DNA from: RPQJ01 sp963707145
GTDB taxonomy: Bacteria > Pseudomonadota > Gammaproteobacteria > Steroidobacterales > Steroidobacteraceae
NCBI GenBank assembly: GCA_963707145.1
Contig: CAVPOQ010000009.1
Span: forward strand, 1-64,000
Direction: 5' to 3'
Length of the DNA stretch: 64,000 nt
Positions 32,205 to 41,025 of the stretch are shown here, one piece after another (the first letter of the stretch is position 1; every line of letters starts with the position of its first letter). Under the pieces are notes generated by a model that saw only the letters and a program-made list of their open reading frames with translations, did no database searches and had not been told where the DNA came from. The position numbers and the translations under genes were made by a program.

Positions 32205-33955
32205 TTGCCCTTCGGCTCCTGGTGCATGTCCTTGAAGTGCATGAGACCCGGCGCCCACATGTGCTTGACCGGGTCCACGTCGACGTGGATCACCGCCGGG
32301 CCTCCGCTCGCGATCGAGCGCTCGATGGCGGCCTTGAGCTCGCGCGGGTCGGCGACGCGCTCGCCGTGCGCGCCCATCGAGCGGGCCAGGTCGTCGAAGC
32401 GGATCTCGCCGAGGTCCGCCTTGATCGTCTCGTCGGGTCCGAGCGACTTCCTGATCAGCGTCTTGATCGGCTTGAGCATGAACTGCTGGTTCATCTTCAC
32501 CATGCCCCACTGCTTGTCGCAGAGCACGAGGTAGACGACCCGCAGGCCGTTGCGCACCGCGGTCTCGACTTCCTGCGGATGGAAGCCCATCGCGCCGTCG
32601 CCGATGATGCAGCAGACCGGGTGCCCGGGCCGCGCCACCGCGGCGCCGCAGGCCTGCGCGACGCCGGCGCCGAGCATGCCCATCTTGAAGGTCGAGAGGA
32701 TCGTGTTCGGCACCCGCGACTCGGTGAACATCATGGTCCACACGGCCGCGTTGCCGCCGTCGGCCACCAGCACCGAGTCCGGCGGAAACACCTGCTGGCA
32801 GACGTGGGCGACGTGCGCCGGGTTCATCGGCACCGCCATGTCCCCGAGCTTCTCGTCGAGCTTGGCGCGCTCGGCGGCGATCTTCTCGCGGTACTTCGCC
32901 ACCTTGCGCCGCCGTGCGTCGAGGTTCATCTGACCCGTGAGCCCGGCGAGCCGCTGCGCGAGCGCCGCGAGAAACAGCTTCGCGTCGGCGAGCACGGCGA
33001 GCGCGGCGGGCTTGTTGGCGCCGAGCACGTGCCCGTCGGTGTCGACCTGGATCATCTGCTGCTCGGAGGGGTGCCGCCAGTACGGCGCCTTGCCCCACCA
33101 GTCCGTCTCGCCGAGGCGCGAGCCCACCACGAGGACCAGGTCGGCGTCGTTGCGCACCTCGTTGTTGATCGGGATGAAGGGCATCGGGATCGCGAGTTCC
33201 GAGGTCTCGGGCAGCACGCCGCGCGCGGCCCAGCTGGTGGTGACTGGCGCGTGGAGGAGTTCCGCGACCCGGCGCAGCTCGTCGTAGGCGGCGGCGTGGA
33301 TGATGCCGCTGCCGGCGTGGATGATCGGCAGTTCGGCCTCGGCCAGCATCTGCGCGGCGCGCTCGACCTGCGCTGGCGAGGGGACGACGGGCTCGGTACG
33401 GCGGTACTGGTGCGGCTGCCACACGGGCACGTCGGCCTTCACCTTGCCGTTCATGATCGTCTCGGGCACGTCGAGGTGCACGACGCCCGGCCGGCCCTCC
33501 CAGCAGTTGCGCAGCGCCGTGCGGCCGAGCTCGGCGGTCCGCTCGAAGGAGACCACGGCCTTGCTCCACTTCGCGAGGTGCGCGATCGCACCCACCTGGT
33601 CGAAGGACTGGTAGGCGCCGCCGCGATCCGGATAGACGATCTGCGGGCGGCGGCAGCTGGTGATGCAGAGCACGCGATTGCCCTCGGCGTTCTCGACGGC
33701 GAGGCCCGGCAGGATGTTGGCGACGCCGGGACCGTTGCTCGCCATGCAGACGCCGAGCCGGCCGGTGAGCCTGGCGTAGGCGCCCGCCATGTGCGCGGCG
33801 CAGGTCTCGTGCCGCGGCGTGACGATCTCGATGCCGAGCCTGTGCAGGCTCGAGTAGAAGCCGAAGTAGGTGCCGTCGATGATGCCGAAGACCTTCTCGA
33901 CACCTTCCGCCTGGAGCATGCGCGCCAGGACTTCGCCGCCGCTCGTTTCAGTCAT
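32201..33955 (-). CDS. Thiamine-diphosphate-dependent enzyme, acetolactate synthase/2-keto acid decarboxylase-like
   Basis: This 584-residue ThDP enzyme has the three-domain layout of acetolactate synthase and benzoylformate decarboxylase. The catalytic glutamate E50 lies in PRHETCAAHMAGAYAR, followed by SNGPGVAN, and GDG at 452-454 starts the Mg/ThDP-binding motif, which ends in CDKQW where many relatives have NN. LGETDWWGK in the middle domain occurs where FAD-type residues would sit in true acetolactate synthases and is not decisive. It is the first gene of the operon, with 120 bases to the divergent TSUP gene. Substrate undetermined. Confidence 0.9.
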   Translation of the reverse strand: MTETSGGEVLARMLQAEGVEKVFGIIDGTYFGFYSSLHRLGIEIVTPRHETCAAHMAGAYARLTGRLGVCMASNGPGVANILPGLAVENAEGNRVLCITSCRRPQIVYPDRGGAYQSFDQVGAIAHLAKWSKAVVSFERTAELGRTALRNCWEGRPGVVHLDVPETIMNGKVKADVPVWQPHQYRRTEPVVPSPAQVERAAQMLAEAELPIIHAGSGIIHAAAYDELRRVAELLHAPVTTSWAARGVLPETSELAIPMPFIPINNEVRNDADLVLVVGSRLGETDWWGKAPYWRHPSEQQMIQVDTDGHVLGANKPAALAVLADAKLFLAALAQRLAGLTGQMNLDARRRKVAKYREKIAAERAKLDEKLGDMAVPMNPAHVAHVCQQVFPPDSVLVADGGNAAVWTMMFTESRVPNTILSTFKMGMLGAGVAQACGAAVARPGHPVCCIIGDGAMGFHPQEVETAVRNGLRVVYLVLCDKQWGMVKMNQQFMLKPIKTLIRKSLGPDETIKADLGEIRFDDLARSMGAHGERVADPRELKAAIERSIASGGPAVIHVDVDPVKHMWAPGLMHFKDMHQEPKGK

Positions 33956-34075
33956 TTTCTGCCCCCGGGGATGGCCGTGACCGGCCTCGAACTGGTTGTC
34001 CGGGCACTATAACTCCGGGCTTCCGTGCGGAGGCGGGGTGGACGCGATGCCGCTAGACTGCCGCGGTTTTCCACG

Positions 34076-34921
34076 ATGGCGGGCCGGGGCATCGCGTTGA
34101 CCGAAGCAAGCATCCAATGGCTGCCGCTGATCGCGGCGGTGCTCGGCGCCGGCGCGGCGGGCGGGCTGCTCGCCGGCCTGCTCGGTGTCGGCGGCGGCAT
34201 CGTCGTCGTGCCGGCGCTCGACCTTGCGCTCACCATGGTGGGCGTCGAGCCCGCGGTCGCGCTGCACGTGGCGGTGGCGACCTCGATGGCCACGATCGTG
34301 CCGACCTCGATCTCGTCGTCCCGCTCGCATGCGAAGCGCGGCGCGGTGGATGGCGACGTGATCCGCCGCTGGTCGCTGCCGATCGTTGCGGGCGCACTCG
34401 CCGGCGCGCTGCTCGCCTCGCGGGTGGATGCGCGCGTGCTGTCGGGCGTGTTCGGCGCCGTGGCGCTGCTCGCGGCCCTCAAGATGCTGCTGCCGCTCGA
34501 CCGGGTGGTGCTGCACGACGGGCTGCCGCGCGGTCCGGCCGGTGCGGCGCTCCCGGCAGCCATCGGCACGGTGTCCGCGATGATGGGCATCGGCGGCGGC
34601 ACGCTGAGCGTGCCTTCGATGACGCTCTGCGGCGTGCCAGTGCACAAGGCGGTCGGCACCGCGGCGCTGCTCGGCCTCTGGATCAGCGTGCCGGCGACGC
34701 TCGGCTATCTTCTCGCCGAGACCGCCGGGACGGCGGTCCCCCCGTGGACGGTGGGCCTCGTGAGCCTGCCGTGCCTCGCCGTGGTCGGGCCGGTCGCCTG
34801 GCTCGTGGCGCCGGTGGGCGCCCGGCTCGCGCACTCGCTCGACCGGCGCAAGCTCTCGATGGCGTTCGGCGTGTTCCTGTCCGTGGTCGCCGTGCGCATG
34901 CTCTACCGGACGCTGGCCTGA
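34076..34921 (+). CDS. TSUP-family (TauE/SafE) membrane permease
   Basis: This 281-residue permease has about eight hydrophobic helices in two halves. Each half carries the characteristic glycine motif (GLLGVGGGIVVVP and MMGIGGGTLSVPSM). Family members export or import sulfite, sulfoacetate and other small organosulfur or C2 anions. The ATG at 34076 was chosen over one 17 codons upstream because homology starts near it. It is divergent from the ThDP/BASS operon, so the two may share a regulatory region. Confidence 0.9.
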   Translation: MAGRGIALTEASIQWLPLIAAVLGAGAAGGLLAGLLGVGGGIVVVPALDLALTMVGVEPAVALHVAVATSMATIVPTSISSSRSHAKRGAVDGDVIRRWSLPIVAGALAGALLASRVDARVLSGVFGAVALLAALKMLLPLDRVVLHDGLPRGPAGAALPAAIGTVSAMMGIGGGTLSVPSMTLCGVPVHKAVGTAALLGLWISVPATLGYLLAETAGTAVPPWTVGLVSLPCLAVVGPVAWLVAPVGARLAHSLDRRKLSMAFGVFLSVVAVRMLYRTLA

Positions 34922-35037
34922 ACGCTTCCGGCGCCGTGCCGGGATCCCATGACACCCGCAATGGCAGCCGCTAGCATGGCGGCCCGGCCCCGACGAACGG
35001 GTGTCGGGCGCACGGCGAGGCCGACGAGGGGATGACC

Positions 35038-35850
35038 ATGAAGCGCGCAATGACGTTGCTGCTGGGTGCCGCGCTCGCGCTGGCGGGCGCGACGGCGCTC
35101 GCGAAGTCGAAGGCCCCCACGCCCGCGACTCCGGATGCCGCAGCCACGGCCGCGGCGGCCGCCATCGCGGCGGCGATCGCGAGCCCGGACCGGCCCGAGA
35201 CGGACCGCGAGCAGGACGGTCGCCGCAAGCCCGCCGAGCTGCTCGCCTTCGCGGGCGTAGCGCCGGGCATGCACGTGCTGGATGCCTTCTCCGCCGGTGG
35301 CTACTACACCGAGCTGCTCTCGCGAGTGGTCGGGCCGACCGGATCGGTGATCGCCTACAACAACGCGGCCTACGCGCGCTTTGCCGCCAAGGGCATCGAG
35401 GAGCGCTACGCGGGGGACCGACTGCCGAACGTGCGCCAGGTCACCGAGGAAGTCGACAAGCTCGCGTTGCCGGCCGACAGCCTCGATCTCGCGCTGTTCG
35501 TGATGTCCTACCACGACCTCTACTGGCGGCCGGCGGATGGCTCGTGGCCGCCCACCGATCCGGCGCAGCTGCTCGCCGTGCTGCGCACGGCGCTCAAGCC
35601 CGGCGGCACGATCGTCGTGCAGGACCACGTTGCCACCGGCGGCGGCGACACGGCCGCGATCGTCGACTCGCTGCACCGCATCGCCCCGGACGTGGTCAGG
35701 CGTGACTTCGAGCGCGCCGGTTTCGTCTTCGACGGCGAGAGCCCGATGCTCGCGCACCCGGACGACGATCACACCGTGCTGGTCTTCGATCCCGCGATCC
35801 GCGGTCGCACCGACCAGTTCGTCTACCGGTTCCGCAAGCCGCTCAAGTGA
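35038..35850 (+). CDS. Exported methyltransferase-like protein (COG4798 type)
   Basis: A 270-residue product with a signal peptide (MTLLLGAALALAGATALAKS), an alanine-rich linker and a class I SAM-methyltransferase fold. The SAM-loop equivalent is GMHVLDAFSAGGYYTELLS, and LKPGGTIVVQDH sits at strand 5. A second ATG at 35032 is possible, but GAGGGG ends only a base before it, so 35038 has the better ribosome-binding spacing. SAM is not expected in the periplasm, so the true activity is unclear. The stop overlaps the sulfotransferase GTG by four bases (GTGA). A similar exported protein is at 53948-54823. Confidence 0.85.
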   Translation: MKRAMTLLLGAALALAGATALAKSKAPTPATPDAAATAAAAAIAAAIASPDRPETDREQDGRRKPAELLAFAGVAPGMHVLDAFSAGGYYTELLSRVVGPTGSVIAYNNAAYARFAAKGIEERYAGDRLPNVRQVTEEVDKLALPADSLDLALFVMSYHDLYWRPADGSWPPTDPAQLLAVLRTALKPGGTIVVQDHVATGGGDTAAIVDSLHRIAPDVVRRDFERAGFVFDGESPMLAHPDDDHTVLVFDPAIRGRTDQFVYRFRKPLK

Positions 35851-36587
35851 CCGCCGCGCCGCTGCGCCTCGCCATGTGGTCGGGGCCGCGCAACATCTCC
35901 ACGGCGTTCATGCGCGCGTGGGAGAACCGGCCGGACACGGTGGTCGTGGACGAGCCGTTCTACGCGCACTACCTGCAGGCCACGGGCATCGACCACCCCG
36001 GTCGCGACGAGGTGCTCGCTCACCACGAGTGCGACTGGCGCAAGGTGGTCGACTCGCTGCTCGCACCATTGCCGGAGGGCGTCGGCATCCTCTACCAGAA
36101 GCAGATGTCGCATCACCTGCTGCCGGCGATGGGACGGGAGTGGCTGGGCGCGATGACCCACGCCTTCCTGGTCCGCGACCCCGCGCCGATGCTCGCATCG
36201 CTCGAGGAGAAGCTCGGCCGCTTCGACCTCGACGCCACGGGCCTGCCGCAGCAGGTCGAGATCTTCGAGTTCGTGGAGCGCACCACCGGCCGCGCGCCGC
36301 CGGTGGTGGATGCGGCCGACCTGCTGGCCGCGCCCGAGGCCACGCTGCGCGCGCTGTGCGCGGCGCTCGGGGTTTCCTTCAGCGAGCGCATGCTGTCGTG
36401 GCCGCCGGGGCCGCGGCCGACCGACGGCGTGTGGGCGAAGCACTGGTACCAGCGGGTCGAGGCTTCGACCGGCTTCGAGCGCGCCGAGGCGACCGAAATG
36501 CCGCAGCTCGCCGGGCGGCTCGCCGAGCTCGACGCGCAGTGCCGACCTCTGTATGAGCGGCTGAGCGCGCAACGGCTGCGCGCCTGA
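35847..36587 (+). CDS. Sulfotransferase-like protein
   Basis: This 246-residue protein has the 5'-phosphosulfate-binding-type loop MWSGPRNISTAFMRAW near the N-terminus and LVRDPAPMLAS at the 3'-phosphate position. The C-terminal GVWAKHWYQRVEASTGF is typical of sulfotransferase-family proteins found beside aminotransferases. The GTG start at 35847 overlaps the stop of the exported methyltransferase-like gene. The class IV aminotransferase gene follows 25 bases later, so all three are probably one transcript. The acceptor is unknown, and a non-sulfotransferase role cannot be excluded. Confidence 0.85.
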   Translation: MTAAPLRLAMWSGPRNISTAFMRAWENRPDTVVVDEPFYAHYLQATGIDHPGRDEVLAHHECDWRKVVDSLLAPLPEGVGILYQKQMSHHLLPAMGREWLGAMTHAFLVRDPAPMLASLEEKLGRFDLDATGLPQQVEIFEFVERTTGRAPPVVDAADLLAAPEATLRALCAALGVSFSERMLSWPPGPRPTDGVWAKHWYQRVEASTGFERAEATEMPQLAGRLAELDAQCRPLYERLSAQRLRA

Positions 36588-36612
36588 CCCGAACCCGACT
36601 GAGGAATTCCGC

Positions 36613-37521
36613 GTGCTGCAGAAGTTCGATCCGCGCAACGAGAACCTGATCGTCAACATCAACGGCCGGCTCGTGCACCGCGACCAGGCGGGCGTGAGCC
36701 CGTTCGACTCGTCGGTGCAGGGCGGTGATGCGGTCTGGGAGGGCCTGCGGCTGTATGAGGGGCGCATCTTCCGCCTCGAGCAGCACCTCGACCGGCTGGT
36801 GGGCTCGGCACGGGCGCTCGCCTTCGCCGGGATCCCCGCGCGCGAGCAGATCGTCAGCGAGATCCGCCGCACGCTCGAGGCGAACGGCATGTTCGACGGC
36901 GTGCACATTCGCCTCACGCTGACGCGGGGCGTGAAGATCACCTCGGGGATGGACCCGCGGCTCAACCAGTCGGGACCGACGCTGATCGTGCTCGCCGAGC
37001 ACAAGCCGCCGGTGTACGGCACCGACGGCCTCGCGCTCGTGACTTCGAGCGTGCGGCGCTTCCCGCCCGACTGTCTCGACCCGAAGATCCACCACAACAA
37101 CCTGATCCAGTCGATCCTCGCCAAGATCGAGGCGAACGCCGCGGGCGCCGACGACGCACTGATGCTCGACGTGCGCGGCTTCATCGCCGAGACCAACGCG
37201 ACGCACGTGTTCCTCGTGGACGGCGGCCGGGTGCTGACACCGCGGCTCGTCGCCTGTCCCGAGGGCATCACCCGCGGCGCGGTGCTCGAGCTGTGCCGCG
37301 GGCACGGCATTCCCTGCGAGGAGCGCGACCTCTCGTTGACCGAGGCCTATCGCGCCGACGAGATGTTCTGCTCGGGGACGATGGGCGAGCTGGCGGCGGT
37401 GACGCGCGTCGACGGACGAGTGATCGGCGAGGGGCGGCCGGGCCCCGTCACGGGGCGGCTCACGGAGTTGTTCCGCGAGCTCACGGCGCGGGAGGGATCG
37501 AGGGTGGTCGAGGCCCGCTGA
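36613..37521 (+). CDS. Class IV aminotransferase (branched-chain aminotransferase/D-amino acid aminotransferase/ADC lyase type)
   Basis: This 302-residue PLP enzyme has the Schiff-base lysine K158 (CLDPKIHHNN), the conserved glutamate in GFIAETNATHVF and the phosphate-binding GITRGAVLEL. SGTMGEL near the C-terminus is a class IV marker. It starts with GTG at 36613 behind GAGGAAT. It follows the sulfotransferase-like gene on the same strand. The sequence does not separate branched-chain from D-amino acid or other substrates. Confidence 0.9.
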   Translation: MLQKFDPRNENLIVNINGRLVHRDQAGVSPFDSSVQGGDAVWEGLRLYEGRIFRLEQHLDRLVGSARALAFAGIPAREQIVSEIRRTLEANGMFDGVHIRLTLTRGVKITSGMDPRLNQSGPTLIVLAEHKPPVYGTDGLALVTSSVRRFPPDCLDPKIHHNNLIQSILAKIEANAAGADDALMLDVRGFIAETNATHVFLVDGGRVLTPRLVACPEGITRGAVLELCRGHGIPCEERDLSLTEAYRADEMFCSGTMGELAAVTRVDGRVIGEGRPGPVTGRLTELFRELTAREGSRVVEAR

Positions 37522-37531
37522 CGCGCCGCGG

Positions 37532-38374
37532 CTACCCTGCGAGCGCCCGCGCGTGCCACCGCAGGTGATCCTCGACGAACGTCTGGATGAACCAGTAGCC
37601 GTGGTCGTAGCCCGCATGCAGGCGCAGCTCGAAGGGCTGCCCCGAGCGGCGGCAGGCGTCGGCAAAAACCTCCGGGTTCAGCTGCTCGGCGAGAAATTTA
37701 TCCGCCGTGCCCTGGTCCACCAGGATCGGCGCATGGAACGGCCGCGCGGCGACCAGCACGCTGGCGTCGTAGTCGAGCCACTGCGATTCGTCGCTGCCCA
37801 GGTAGCCCGTGAACGCCTTGCGGCCCCACGGGCACTGCATGGGCGCGGCGATCGGTGCGAAGGCCGAGAGCGAGCGGTACTGCCCGGGGTTGCGCAGTGC
37901 GCAGACCAGTGCACCGTGGCCGCCCATCGAGTGGCCGAAGATGCCCTGGCGGCTGGCGTCGGCGGGAAGATCCGCTGCGATCAGCTCCGGCAGCTCGCGC
38001 GTCACGTAGGAGTACATGCGGTAGTGCGCCGACCACGGCGCCTCGGTCGCGTCCACGTAGAAGCCGGCACCGAGGCCGAAATCCCAGCTCGCGTCGTCGC
38101 CCGGCAGGCGCGGCTGCCGCGGGCTGGTGTCGGGTGCCACCAGCATCAGTCCCAGTTCGGCGGCGAGGCGTTGCGCACCGGCCTTGATGATGAATGTCTC
38201 TTCGGTGCAGGTGAGCCCGGCCAGGTAGTAGAGCACCGGCACGCGCCCGTGCCGCGCTTGCGGCGGCTCGTAGACCGCGAAGCGCATCTCGGTGGCGCAC
38301 TCGCGCGAGTCGTGGGCGAGGAAGCGCTGCGTGCCGCCGAAGCAGGCGTGTTCGGAGAGGGTCCTCAGTGTCAT
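37532..38374 (-). CDS. fghA: S-formylglutathione hydrolase
   Basis: This 280-residue esterase-D-family enzyme hydrolyses S-formylglutathione to formate and glutathione, the last step of glutathione-dependent formaldehyde oxidation. The triad is S149 (GHSMGGHGAL), D225 (GTADKF) and H258 (GYDHGYWF), and LAGLTCTEETF is a family hallmark. It is convergent with the aminotransferase gene, 10 bases apart. Its dehydrogenase partner lies at 38967-40076, beyond a small GlsB-type gene. PQQ alcohol dehydrogenase (14970-17150) could be one formaldehyde source. Confidence 0.94.
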   Translation of the reverse strand: MTLRTLSEHACFGGTQRFLAHDSRECATEMRFAVYEPPQARHGRVPVLYYLAGLTCTEETFIIKAGAQRLAAELGLMLVAPDTSPRQPRLPGDDASWDFGLGAGFYVDATEAPWSAHYRMYSYVTRELPELIAADLPADASRQGIFGHSMGGHGALVCALRNPGQYRSLSAFAPIAAPMQCPWGRKAFTGYLGSDESQWLDYDASVLVAARPFHAPILVDQGTADKFLAEQLNPEVFADACRRSGQPFELRLHAGYDHGYWFIQTFVEDHLRWHARALAG

Positions 38375-38605
38375 GTGTGCCCATCCGCGTGGGACGACCA
38401 GCGCCGCTGGGCATCAGTCAGCACGGCGAACAACCCGATGAAATCGGTCGGCATGGCACATTGTGTCTGCCGCTCGCGCCCGGCGCCAGCACACGGAGCG
38501 CGCGGCTGAAAGCGTGTCTGGTCTCGTCGTCGTCGCGAGCTTGCGTGGCTGGTACGTGTCGCTTACTGTGCGCGCCGACCACAACAACCAACGGGGACTG
38601 TAGCA

Positions 38606-38893
38606 ATGGAACCAGGCACTGCGGCAGGCGTGGGCGGGACGGCGATCGTCGTCCTGCTGTTGATGTTCATCGTTTCGGGCCTGATCGTCGGCGCGCTGGC
38701 GCGGCTCGCGCTGCCTGGGCGCGACGACATGAGCTACATGAAGACGATCGGTTACGGTCTCGCCGGGTCGCTGCTCGGCGGCCTGGTCTCGACCGCCGTC
38801 GGCGTGCAGAGCCGCATCCTGTCGCTGGTCATCGCGATCGCCGCCGCGGCTGCGCTGATCTGGTTCTTCACCCGCCGCAAGCCGAAGGCCTGA
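38606..38893 (+). CDS. GlsB/YeaQ/YmgE-family small membrane protein (second copy)
   Basis: A 95-residue membrane protein with the same signature as the gene at 10773-11081: SGLIVGALARLALPGRDDMS, KTIGYGLAGSLLGGL and a C-terminal LIWFFTRRKPKA. Three helices. The ribosome-binding region is GGGGACTGTAGCAATG. It lies between the two formaldehyde-oxidation genes but on the opposite strand. A stress-related membrane role is known for the family, but no mechanism. Confidence 0.87.
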   Translation: MEPGTAAGVGGTAIVVLLLMFIVSGLIVGALARLALPGRDDMSYMKTIGYGLAGSLLGGLVSTAVGVQSRILSLVIAIAAAAALIWFFTRRKPKA

Positions 38894-38966
38894 GCCCGCC
38901 GCCGCCCGTCGTCCGCCGTCGGTCACGCCGGCGGACGACGGGTTCTGCCGCCCGGGTGACGGGCGG

Positions 38967-40076
38967 TCAGAACGTCACCACCGTCCTGATCGACTCCCCC
39001 GAGTGCATCAGGTCGAACGCCTCGTTGATGCGCGCAAGTGGCAGCGTGTGCGTGATCAGCGGATCGATCTCGATCCTGCCGCGCATGTACCAGTCCACGA
39101 TCTTCGGCACGTCGGAGCGGCCGCGCGCGCCGCCGAAGGCCGTGCCCTTCCAGACGCGTCCCGTGACGAGCTGGAACGGACGAGTCCTGATCTCCTGCCC
39201 GGCGCCCGCCACGCCGATGATCACCGACACGCCCCAGCCGCGGTGGCAGCACTCGAGCGCCTGGCGCATCAGGTCCACGTTGCCGACGCACTCGAAGCTG
39301 TAGTCGGCGCCGCCGTCAGTGAGTGCCACGAGGTAGGGCACGAGGTCGCCCTCGACCTCCTTCGGATTCACGAAGTGCGTCATGCCGAAGCGCTCGGCGA
39401 GCGCCTTGCGTGCGGGGTTGATGTCCACGCCGATGATCCGGTCGGCACCCGCCATGCGCGCGCCCTGGAGCACGTTCAGGCCGATGCCGCCGAGGCCGAA
39501 CACCACGACGTTCGCGCCGGGCTCGACCTGCGCGGTGTTGATCACGGCGCCGATCCCGGTGGTGACGCCGCAGCCGATGTAGCAGACCTTGTCGAAGGGC
39601 GCGTCCTCGCGGATCTTCGCCAGCGCGATCTCGGGCAGCACGGTGTGATTCGAGAAGGTCGAGCAGCCCATGTAGTGGTGGATCTTCTCGCCGCCGATCG
39701 AGAAGCGGCTGGTGCCATCCGGCATCACGCCCTGGCCCTGCGTGGCACGGATCGCCGTGCACAGGTTGGTCTTGTGCGACAGGCACGACTTGCACTGCCT
39801 GCATTCCGGCGTGTAGAGCGGGATCACGTGGTCGCCCTTCCTGAGCGAGGTGACGCCGGGACCCACGTCCACGACCACGCCCGCGCCCTCGTGCCCGAAG
39901 ATCACCGGGAACAGTCCCTCGGGATCGGCGCCCGAACGGGTGAACTCGTCGGTGTGGCACACGCCTGTGGCGCGGATCTCCACCAGCACCTCGCCGGCGC
40001 GCGGCCCGTCGAGTTCCACGGTTTCGACGACGAGGGGATCCCCGGCCCGATAGGCGACGGCGGCGCGAGTCTTCAT
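38967..40076 (-). CDS. frmA: S-(hydroxymethyl)glutathione dehydrogenase / class III alcohol dehydrogenase
   Basis: This 369-residue zinc dehydrogenase oxidises S-hydroxymethylglutathione to S-formylglutathione. Catalytic zinc ligands are C40, H62-E63 and a cysteine in YIGCGVTTGIG; the structural zinc cysteines are C92, C95, C98 and C106. FGLGGIGLNVLQGA binds NAD, and FGGARGRSDVPKIVDWYM is the class III active-site loop. Its ATG overlaps by four bases (ATGA) the stop of an upstream membrane-protein gene. The next gene toward the 3' side on the same strand is fghA, separated by the opposite-strand GlsB gene. Confidence 0.94.
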   Translation of the reverse strand: MKTRAAVAYRAGDPLVVETVELDGPRAGEVLVEIRATGVCHTDEFTRSGADPEGLFPVIFGHEGAGVVVDVGPGVTSLRKGDHVIPLYTPECRQCKSCLSHKTNLCTAIRATQGQGVMPDGTSRFSIGGEKIHHYMGCSTFSNHTVLPEIALAKIREDAPFDKVCYIGCGVTTGIGAVINTAQVEPGANVVVFGLGGIGLNVLQGARMAGADRIIGVDINPARKALAERFGMTHFVNPKEVEGDLVPYLVALTDGGADYSFECVGNVDLMRQALECCHRGWGVSVIIGVAGAGQEIRTRPFQLVTGRVWKGTAFGGARGRSDVPKIVDWYMRGRIEIDPLITHTLPLARINEAFDLMHSGESIRTVVTF

Positions 40077-40855
40077 GGCGGATCCTCGAGAGTGCGGGAG
40101 GGAGCCGGAAGCGTAGCGCATCGCTCGCCCGAACCGGGACGATGGCCCTGCCGCCAGAGTTGCACCGATCGCACCGTCAGCGCCGCGGCCGCGACCGCCA
40201 GCACGATGCCGAACGCGACGTAGCGTCCGTACCCGGCCAGCAGCGCGTTCATGCGCTCGAAGAACACCGCCCAGATGGCGACGGCAAGGTAGGTCGCGAT
40301 CAGCACGGTGGGGAGGGTCTGCCGCGCCTTGAGGCCGATCAGGTAGCCGATGACCGCGCCGACCACGGGCCCGGTCATCCAGAACGGCAGGAACACGAAC
40401 GCGAACAGCCCGAAGACCCCGTAGCGCGCCACGCGCGGCTGGCTGGCCTCGGCCGAGCGCCGCATGTGCACGAGGAAGCGCCGCATGTGCCGGAGGTCCA
40501 CGAGGTTGTTCCAGCTCAGGACGAACAGCGGGTAGACGACCAGCACCTGGATGGTCTCCACGAGCACGTTGCTGGAGATCACCGCGGCGTGCTGGAGGCC
40601 GTTCGCGTAGCCGAACGACATTCCGGCTGCGCGGCCGACCGTCAGGCTCAGGCCGGTCATGGCGGCGAACACCGAGGTCGCGTCTGGAGCCACGAGCCAG
40701 CCGACGCCGAGCGCGACCACCGTCAGCAGCACGAGACCGAGGCCGACTGCGAGGATGCGGGCCTCGACGCTGCGCAGCAGCGCGCTTCCGGGCCACCCTC
40801 GGCGCGAGGGGTCGGACCGCGGCGGGTCGAATTCGTCCTTGAACGAGTACTGCAT
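40073..40855 (-). CDS. Small multidrug export-like membrane protein (PF06695 type)
   Basis: A 260-residue protein with about five or six hydrophobic segments, including GLGLVLLTVVALGVGWLV, LVETIQVLVVYPLFVLSW and FGLFAFVFLPFWMTGPVVGA. FLPFWMTGPVVGAVIGYLIGL resembles the family called small multidrug export proteins, whose substrates are not established. The ATG at 40855 (MQYSFKDEFD) was chosen; residues before it are low-complexity arginine-rich sequence. The stop is coupled to frmA (ATGA), which suggests a formaldehyde- or alcohol-stress role, but this is inference from position only. Confidence 0.75.
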   Translation of the reverse strand: MQYSFKDEFDPPRSDPSRRGWPGSALLRSVEARILAVGLGLVLLTVVALGVGWLVAPDATSVFAAMTGLSLTVGRAAGMSFGYANGLQHAAVISSNVLVETIQVLVVYPLFVLSWNNLVDLRHMRRFLVHMRRSAEASQPRVARYGVFGLFAFVFLPFWMTGPVVGAVIGYLIGLKARQTLPTVLIATYLAVAIWAVFFERMNALLAGYGRYVAFGIVLAVAAAALTVRSVQLWRQGHRPGSGERCATLPAPSRTLEDPP

Positions 40856-41025
40856 GGCGTGGCGGCCCTGCGCAACTCGGCGGGCCCCGTCTCTCCCGGA
40901 CAGTATGCGCGGGCTTGCGCCGCAACGCCTCCTCTGGCTTCGGGGCCGGCGGCCGGCGGCCTGCAACCATTCGCCGCGCCCGTGCATCGAACCCCCATAA
41001 CGAGATCCTTTCCCGGAGGCCGCCC

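Noticed and set aside
32201..33955. Catalytic subunit of acetolactate synthase (ilvB).
   Set aside because: No regulatory subunit gene (ilvH/ilvN) or ilvC follows, and the operon partners are transport and dehydrogenase genes.
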